Below, piece by piece: positions 5,849 to 9,553 of a stretch of 9,553 bases of DNA. The position numbers and the translations under genes were made by a program. The notes under the pieces are model-generated. The model saw only the letters and a program-made list of their open reading frames with translations, was not told where the DNA came from and made no database searches. Position 1 is the first letter of the stretch, and every line of letters begins with the position of its first letter. Source of the DNA: Fidelibacterota bacterium (GTDB taxonomy: Bacteria > Fidelibacterota > Marinisomatia > Marinisomatales > J089). The stretch is from assembly GCA_003695105.1 (NCBI GenBank), contig RFIZ01000278.1, forward strand, positions 1-9,553, given 5' to 3'.

Positions 5849-6723
5849 TTGATGAATTCCATAATATTGAGTTTCATTGCCCGTGAGGTCGTCATGAGGG
5901 CCGCCTGATAGGCAATTTCCCGATTATTGTAATGGGTGATCGCTTCGGCCACATCCGTATCTTCGATCTTGGACAGGTAGCCCTGTAAATTCACGTTGGC
6001 CGCCTCCAGATGCTGCTGGGACAGGTCCAGTTGGTTCAGGATCGAGCCCAGAGCCGTCGACAGGGAAGTGATGCCGTCGGCCGCGTCACCCAGATTGCCG
6101 ATGGCGGTATTGATGGCATCCGTATCATCCGCCTGCAAGGCGTCCCGCAGTTCCACCAGAGAAGAAAAGAGACCGGTCGATTCCAGCTGACTGCCGGTCA
6201 CGTTGATCTCCACATTCAACGATTCGCCAATCTGCCGGGTCAGGGTGGTCGTATTCCCATTGTAGGTCACCGACGTTCCATCCCAGTCGAAAGGAGTCAC
6301 ATCCTGGGTAAGACTGCCGGCGAAAAGATTGCGTCCCAAGTAACTCTTATTGGCGGTGGCCACCACGTCCTCGATGATCTGGTCAACGGTATTGGCCAAA
6401 GTGGACCGGGTCCCCCGGTTGGAGATATCCGCCCCCTGGATTCCGGTGGATTTGGCATCCACCACGAAACTGCGCACGTCATCCAGGGCCGTCAATGTTT
6501 CCTGAATCCAGGACTTGGCGTTATCGATATTTTTCAAATACTGGTTGTTCCGTGAAATGGCTTCCCGAAAGCGCGTACCCTGGAGATAGGATTGGGGATC
6601 ATCGCTGGCCTTCCGGATTTCTTTTCCGGTGGCGATGGACGTCTGGATGTTGTCCATCGATGTGCGGAGCTGGTTGATGCTGTCCAATAAGCTCCGGGTA
6701 ATCATTGACTGTGTGACTCGCAT
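5845..6723 (-). CDS. flgL: Flagellar hook-filament junction protein FlgL (HAP3)
   Basis: FlgL forms the outer of the two junction zones between hook and filament and is exported by the flagellar type III system. At 292 residues it fits the family (about 290-320). The N-terminal helix MRVTQSMITRSLLDSINQLR, then IATGKEIRKASDDPQ (31-45), matches the flagellin-like D0/D1 region. GRNLFAGS is the characteristic turn before the variable middle domain. The C-terminus has DTDVAEAITHYNNREIAYQ and ends LNIMEFIK, as in FlgL and flagellins. It is shorter in the middle than flagellin and follows flgK, which decides for FlgL rather than flagellin. The ATG at 6723 has a very strong ribosome site, 13 bases after flgK. 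The stop overlaps fliW. Confidence 0.95.
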   Translation of the reverse strand: MRVTQSMITRSLLDSINQLRTSMDNIQTSIATGKEIRKASDDPQSYLQGTRFREAISRNNQYLKNIDNAKSWIQETLTALDDVRSFVVDAKSTGIQGADISNRGTRSTLANTVDQIIEDVVATANKSYLGRNLFAGSLTQDVTPFDWDGTSVTYNGNTTTLTRQIGESLNVEINVTGSQLESTGLFSSLVELRDALQADDTDAINTAIGNLGDAADGITSLSTALGSILNQLDLSQQHLEAANVNLQGYLSKIEDTDVAEAITHYNNREIAYQAALMTTSRAMKLNIMEFIK

Positions 6724-6725
6724 CG

Positions 6726-6734
6726 TCCCTCCTC
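6726..6734 (-). promoter_or_regulatory. Shine-Dalgarno site of flgL
   Basis: GAGGAGGGA on the minus strand ends two bases before the flgL ATG; its GAGGAG part lies at the normal distance. It is the strongest ribosome site in the window and fills the flgK-flgL gap, suggesting that flgL is translated at high rate independently of flgK. Confidence 0.75.
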
Positions 6735-6736
6735 TG

Positions 6737-8092
6737 CTACACCATATTCAAAATCGTTTTGGCGAAATCACTGACGGCGTTCACCATTTTCGCCGCCGCC
6801 TGGTAACCCTGCTCAAACTGAATCAGGTTGGTCATTTCTTCATCGATGGATACCCCCGAAGTGGATTCCATCTGATTACGCAAACTCTGGATGACCTTGG
6901 TCTGGTTGGTTTTCAAAAAGGTAGCGTTTTGTACATCCTGGCCCACCTGACCTACCAGGATCGAGTAAAATTCGCCCAGTGTCACCGAACCGGGCATGCT
7001 GTTGTTTTCCCGTAAATCGGCGATGGCTTTGGCGATGGCACCGTTACCGGGGTCGCCGGCGGCGGAGGCACTGGCAATTTTGGACGGATCGTCCAATATC
7101 TGGGATGAGACTTCAATGTCCCCGGCGCCGGTGATACCGGTCTTGAAAAAGGGAATTCCGGTATTCCCGTCCAAATCGTAGCCGGATTCGTGAACGCTGT
7201 TGACCATGGAGGTAAAACTGGTGGCCAGCTGGTTCAAATCGGCCAGGTAGTCGTTGATCCGGTCGTTATGGTTGACCAGCTGGCTGCCCAATTTTCCGCT
7301 TTCGATGTCCAGATACCGGTTGCCGGTGCTGCGATAAATTTTGATTTGCGTATAACCGTCCGTGGAGGTTTCCACCTGCGATTCCAGCGTATAGGCAGAA
7401 TTTTGGGAGACCAGAATCTGTCCCTTGGTGGAGATGGTCACCGTGCCGTTATCCTTTTCGGTGATATCCACTTCCATCAGTTCACTCAATTTTTCCAGGA
7501 CGATGTCCCGTTGATCCAGCAAATCATTGTCCGGATTCATGGCAATGGATTTATTCAGATCCGCCAGCTGGGTCAGATCCTGATTGATTTCCCGAAGTGT
7601 GTCCGACACTTCATCCCGAATCTGGCTTTTCAATTCCTTCATATCGCCATGGATGCGCTTGAATCGATTCGCGATGGCCACTCCCCTGTTTCGCAGAATG
7701 GTCCGCTGGGATTGGGATTCGGGATTGTTGGCCAAATCCTCCCATCCATTCCAGAATTCATTGAACAGATCCGTCAGACTGTTTTCTTCCGTACCGCCGA
7801 TCACGGTTTCGACCCGGGACAGGATCTGTTCATCCATGTTGTACTGCCCCATCCGTTCGTTTTCCATATACAACTGATCTTCCACAAAACGCTGGCGCAT
7901 GCGGATCACATTTTGGATGGTCAGTCCCCCGTTGATTCGACTGAAGCCCATACTGTACCGGGTGAGATCGACCCGCCGCCGTTTGTATCCCTGGGTATTG
8001 ACATTGGCGATATTGCGGGAAGTCGCGTCCAGCGCCGACTGATAATTCAGCAGACTGTTACGGGTGACGTTGGCGATATCGATAATGCTCAT
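6737..8092 (-). CDS. flgK: Flagellar hook-filament junction protein FlgK (HAP1)
   Basis: FlgK is the inner junction protein between hook and filament, exported with the chaperone FlgN. The N-terminus MSIIDIANVTRNSLLNYQSA is followed by the rod/hook signature ATSRNIANVNTQGYKRRRVDL (about 23-43). Next come the helical region with SLTDLFNEFWNGWEDLANNP and RTILRNRGVAIANRF, typical of FlgK. The C-terminus EEMTNLIQFEQGYQAAAKMV and ISDF-like ending (VSDFAKTILNMV) is the rod C-terminal motif. At 451 residues it is shorter than the about 550 of enteric FlgK; the variable outer domain is reduced, within the range seen in other phyla. The start is one base after the flgN stop with only a weak ribosome site, so it probably depends on flgN translation. 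A long reading frame on the opposite strand (7190-8221) is a shadow of this gene. Confidence 0.95.
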   Translation of the reverse strand: MSIIDIANVTRNSLLNYQSALDATSRNIANVNTQGYKRRRVDLTRYSMGFSRINGGLTIQNVIRMRQRFVEDQLYMENERMGQYNMDEQILSRVETVIGGTEENSLTDLFNEFWNGWEDLANNPESQSQRTILRNRGVAIANRFKRIHGDMKELKSQIRDEVSDTLREINQDLTQLADLNKSIAMNPDNDLLDQRDIVLEKLSELMEVDITEKDNGTVTISTKGQILVSQNSAYTLESQVETSTDGYTQIKIYRSTGNRYLDIESGKLGSQLVNHNDRINDYLADLNQLATSFTSMVNSVHESGYDLDGNTGIPFFKTGITGAGDIEVSSQILDDPSKIASASAAGDPGNGAIAKAIADLRENNSMPGSVTLGEFYSILVGQVGQDVQNATFLKTNQTKVIQSLRNQMESTSGVSIDEEMTNLIQFEQGYQAAAKMVNAVSDFAKTILNMV

Positions 8093-8093
8093 C

Positions 8094-8615
8094 TTAGATC
8101 CGGCAGTCGATCATCTGGTTCGCGGTTTCTTTGGAGTCCACCGTCCCCTGGGGAGTGTAGAGGGCCGGAGCGTCTTCATTCACATTCAGAAACAATTGCA
8201 CCATTCCCCGGATGTGGTTGAGAGAAGTGTTGATCAGCAATTCATTCTCCTGATTCACCAGAAACAGTCGATTCAACCGGGATTGGATATTTTGCCGCAA
8301 GTGTTGCAAATGGGTGCGATACGGTTCCGGGGAGGCCGGTAAAATATCCGTGAGGCGGGGGGATTCTTCCTGCAGATCCCGGGCCAGAGCGATGGTGCGG
8401 ACGGCCTCCTTGCGATGCTTTTCCGCCGCTTTCGCTTCCGCCAGTAAGCGTTGCTCCTCCCCTACCAGGTGGCGCAACCGGTCCAGATCACCCGCAATGA
8501 TCACCTCCTGCTTGTCTTGCACGACCTGAACCAATTCCCCGTACACCCGCAATTCTTCCTCCAGACTGTGCACCAGCGGTTCAAACAAATCTTCCATGAG
8601 GAAACGATCTTCCAT
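8094..8615 (-). CDS. flgN: FlgN-like flagellar export chaperone
   Basis: FlgN is the cytoplasmic chaperone that holds FlgK and FlgL before export. This 173-residue protein is predicted mostly helical: a charged N-terminal coiled coil (FEPLVHSLEEELRVYGELVQ, then heptad-like Leu and Glu through about residue 75), a break near SPRLTDILPASPEP, and a second helix pair (about 95-140) with NQENELLINTSLNHI. That layout, the acidic character and the place between flgJ and flgK are those of FlgN. The sequence is weakly conserved in this family, so the call rests partly on context. The ATG at 8615 is backed by a GAGGAG site; another Met seven codons in (8597) is possible. It overlaps the flgJ stop as TGATG. 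No flgM gene precedes it, unlike the enteric order. Confidence 0.8.
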   Translation of the reverse strand: MEDRFLMEDLFEPLVHSLEEELRVYGELVQVVQDKQEVIIAGDLDRLRHLVGEEQRLLAEAKAAEKHRKEAVRTIALARDLQEESPRLTDILPASPEPYRTHLQHLRQNIQSRLNRLFLVNQENELLINTSLNHIRGMVQLFLNVNEDAPALYTPQGTVDSKETANQMIDCRI

Positions 8616-9028
8616 CAGTCTGACTCCTCACCGGGTTGAACCGAAAGTGCCGACACCGGAAGATCCGACAGGGAGGTGAGCGTAGCTTCGGATACGGGCC
8701 GGGACGAATCATCGCTGAGAGCCCGGTAAATCATATCACTCAGTCCCGTGCCCCCTTGTTCAGCCATGTTTTGTGCCATGACGGAACTGAACATCATGGT
8801 CGGCAGGGAATTTTTCGATCCCAGCAATCCGTCTTTCGGAACAGTCTTTTCCATGGCTTTCACCAGAAAAGTGAGAAAGGTTGCCTCCAGGTCCTTGCTG
8901 GTTTTTTTCAGCGCCAGCCGCCGGGCTTCCTCTTCTTTGGGGATTTCGGTCCCGGCTACCGGTTTCCGGCTACGGAAATCGGGGACCTGGGTCCGGGGTT
9001 GGATTTGGTTCAGATCGACAGGCTTCAT
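8615..9028 (-). CDS. flgJ: FlgJ-type rod-binding protein (no muramidase domain)
   Basis: FlgJ caps the growing flagellar rod in the periplasm. The 137-residue product has the rod-binding domain at about 43-103: KDLEATFLTFLVKAMEKTVP, then SSVMAQNMAEQGGTGLSDMIYRAL. The first 40 residues are charged and Pro-rich; the last about 33 are Ser/Asp-rich. It has no room for the C-terminal peptidoglycan hydrolase of enteric FlgJ (over 300 residues). This single-domain form is common outside the beta/gammaproteobacteria, where a separate lytic enzyme opens the wall; none is in this window. There are two adjacent starts, GTG at 9031 and ATG at 9028. I chose the ATG, which overlaps the flgI stop as TGATG. 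No clear ribosome site is seen. Confidence 0.9.
   Translation of the reverse strand: MKPVDLNQIQPRTQVPDFRSRKPVAGTEIPKEEEARRLALKKTSKDLEATFLTFLVKAMEKTVPKDGLLGSKNSLPTMMFSSVMAQNMAEQGGTGLSDMIYRALSDDSSRPVSEATLTSLSDLPVSALSVQPGEESD
8624..8629 (-). promoter_or_regulatory. Shine-Dalgarno site of flgN
   Basis: GAGGAG on the minus strand lies eight bases before the ATG at 8615, inside the last codons of flgJ. It supports 8615 over the in-frame Met at 8597. Confidence 0.65.
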
Positions 9029-9553
9029 CACATGATAATCAGTTTGGCGTTCAGGGCTCCGGCTTCCTTGATGGCTTGGAAGATGGCAATCGTATCCCGG
9101 GGTTTCAGCCCCAGTTGATTGAGGGCGGCGGCCAGGTCGCTGACGGTCGTCGTAGCCGGGATCACACCGGAGGACGAACCTTCTTCGGACACGGTCGTTT
9201 CGGTCACCGGAACCACCACGGTCTGGCCCGCATTGCTGAAAGGCGCCTGCGGTTGGGATATGACCGGTCGCTGGGAGGTGTGGATCGTCAGATTGCCATG
9301 GGAAATCATGACTTCGGCGATTTTTACGTTCCCGCCGGCCACCACGGTCCCGGTCCGTTCATTGATGACCACCCGGGCTTCCTGATCCGGGGTTACCCGG
9401 AGGGTTTCCACGCTGGCGATGAAAAAAACGGCTTCATCCTGGTTTTGGATCGAATCGGGCAGGGCGATTTCCACTACTCCGGCGCTGACGGGACTGGCCA
9501 CCGTCCGCAGGTTCAACAATCCAGATGGATTGCTGTCCACCTGATTGTAATAC
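9028..9553 (-). CDS. flgI: Flagellar P-ring protein FlgI, C-terminal part (5' end outside window)
   Basis: FlgI polymerises in the periplasm into the P ring around the rod, in the peptidoglycan layer, so its presence implies a diderm cell. Only the last 174 residues are here, against about 365 in the family; the frame is open to the right edge. Signatures are VASPVSAGVVEIALPD, then VINERTGTVVAGGNV, the SHGNLTIHTSQRPVISQPQA segment and the C-terminal LAAALNQLGLKPRDTI followed by AIKEAGALNAKLIIM. These match the conserved FlgI C-terminal half without gaps that I can see. A valine GTG at 9540 is internal, not the start, because the in-frame codons YYNQ continue upstream. flgH is expected further upstream, outside the window. 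Confidence 0.95.
   Translation of the reverse strand, partial: YYNQVDSNPSGLLNLRTVASPVSAGVVEIALPDSIQNQDEAVFFIASVETLRVTPDQEARVVINERTGTVVAGGNVKIAEVMISHGNLTIHTSQRPVISQPQAPFSNAGQTVVVPVTETTVSEEGSSSGVIPATTTVSDLAAALNQLGLKPRDTIAIFQAIKEAGALNAKLIIM

Larger units (their letters stand above)
1..9553 (-). other. Apparent single operon, flagellar genes running into sugar genes
   Basis: All thirteen genes point the same way. Junctions from right to left are TGATG overlap, TGATG overlap, 1-base gap, 13-base gap, ATGA overlap, 15-base gap, 10-base gap, 22-base gap, ATGA overlap, ATGA overlap, 10-base gap and 1-base gap. No intergenic space is large enough for a normal terminator plus promoter, and I recognise no sigma-28 or sigma-54 type promoter inside the genes. 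Promoter and terminator must lie outside the window, or promoters are buried in coding sequence. Confidence 0.75.

Noticed and set aside
6010..6555. 181-codon plus-strand open frame
   Set aside because: Antisense to flgL, whose family signatures are unmistakable; no ribosome site or domain seen.
7190..8221. 343-codon open reading frame on the plus strand
   Set aside because: It is entirely antisense to flgK and flgN, low in complexity of motifs, rich in His, Gln, Ile and Gly as expected from an opposite-frame reading, and matches nothing I recognise.
9538..9540. GTG at 9540 as the start of the rightmost gene
   Set aside because: The frame stays open to the window edge and the protein lacks the N-terminal half of FlgI, so this is an internal valine.

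Overview
The window is one run of thirteen protein-coding genes, all on the minus strand, so transcription goes from the right end to the left end. The genes abut or overlap: the largest gap is 22 bases, and several neighbours share an ATGA or TGATG stop/start. I see no tRNA, rRNA, CRISPR array, insertion sequence, convincing promoter or terminator. It reads as an internal part of one long operon, cut at both ends.

The right half (about 4555-9553) is late flagellar structure and its control. In transcription order: the C-terminal part of the P-ring protein FlgI, a short FlgJ with only the rod-binding domain, a FlgN-like chaperone, the hook-filament junction proteins FlgK and FlgL, the CsrA antagonist FliW, CsrA, and a five-repeat TPR protein. 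The P ring implies a Gram-negative (diderm) cell. The FliW/CsrA pair argues against an enteric gammaproteobacterium and fits an early-branching or delta/epsilon-like flagellated lineage. I cannot name the taxon.

The left half (1-4532) is sugar-nucleotide biosynthesis: a GTG-started NAD-binding SDR epimerase/dehydratase-type enzyme, an HddC-like sugar-1-phosphate nucleotidyltransferase, an HddA-like GHMP kinase, and the two halves of a split transketolase (the C-terminal half runs off the left edge). HddA and HddC are the kinase and guanylyltransferase of the GDP-D-glycero-alpha-D-manno-heptose pathway. The isomerase (GmhA) and phosphatase (GmhB) of that route are not in the window. A split transketolase sits there instead, and it could supply sedoheptulose 7-phosphate or make another ketose.

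The most interesting point is the join. Hook-junction, FliW and CsrA genes continue through a TPR gene straight into a heptose-type activated-sugar pathway on the same apparent transcript. This suggests a sugar made for the flagellum, most likely flagellin glycosylation, co-expressed with filament assembly. Base composition drops at the join (sampled lines about 59% GC on the flagellar side and 45% on the sugar side), which suggests that the sugar block is exchangeable or was acquired separately.
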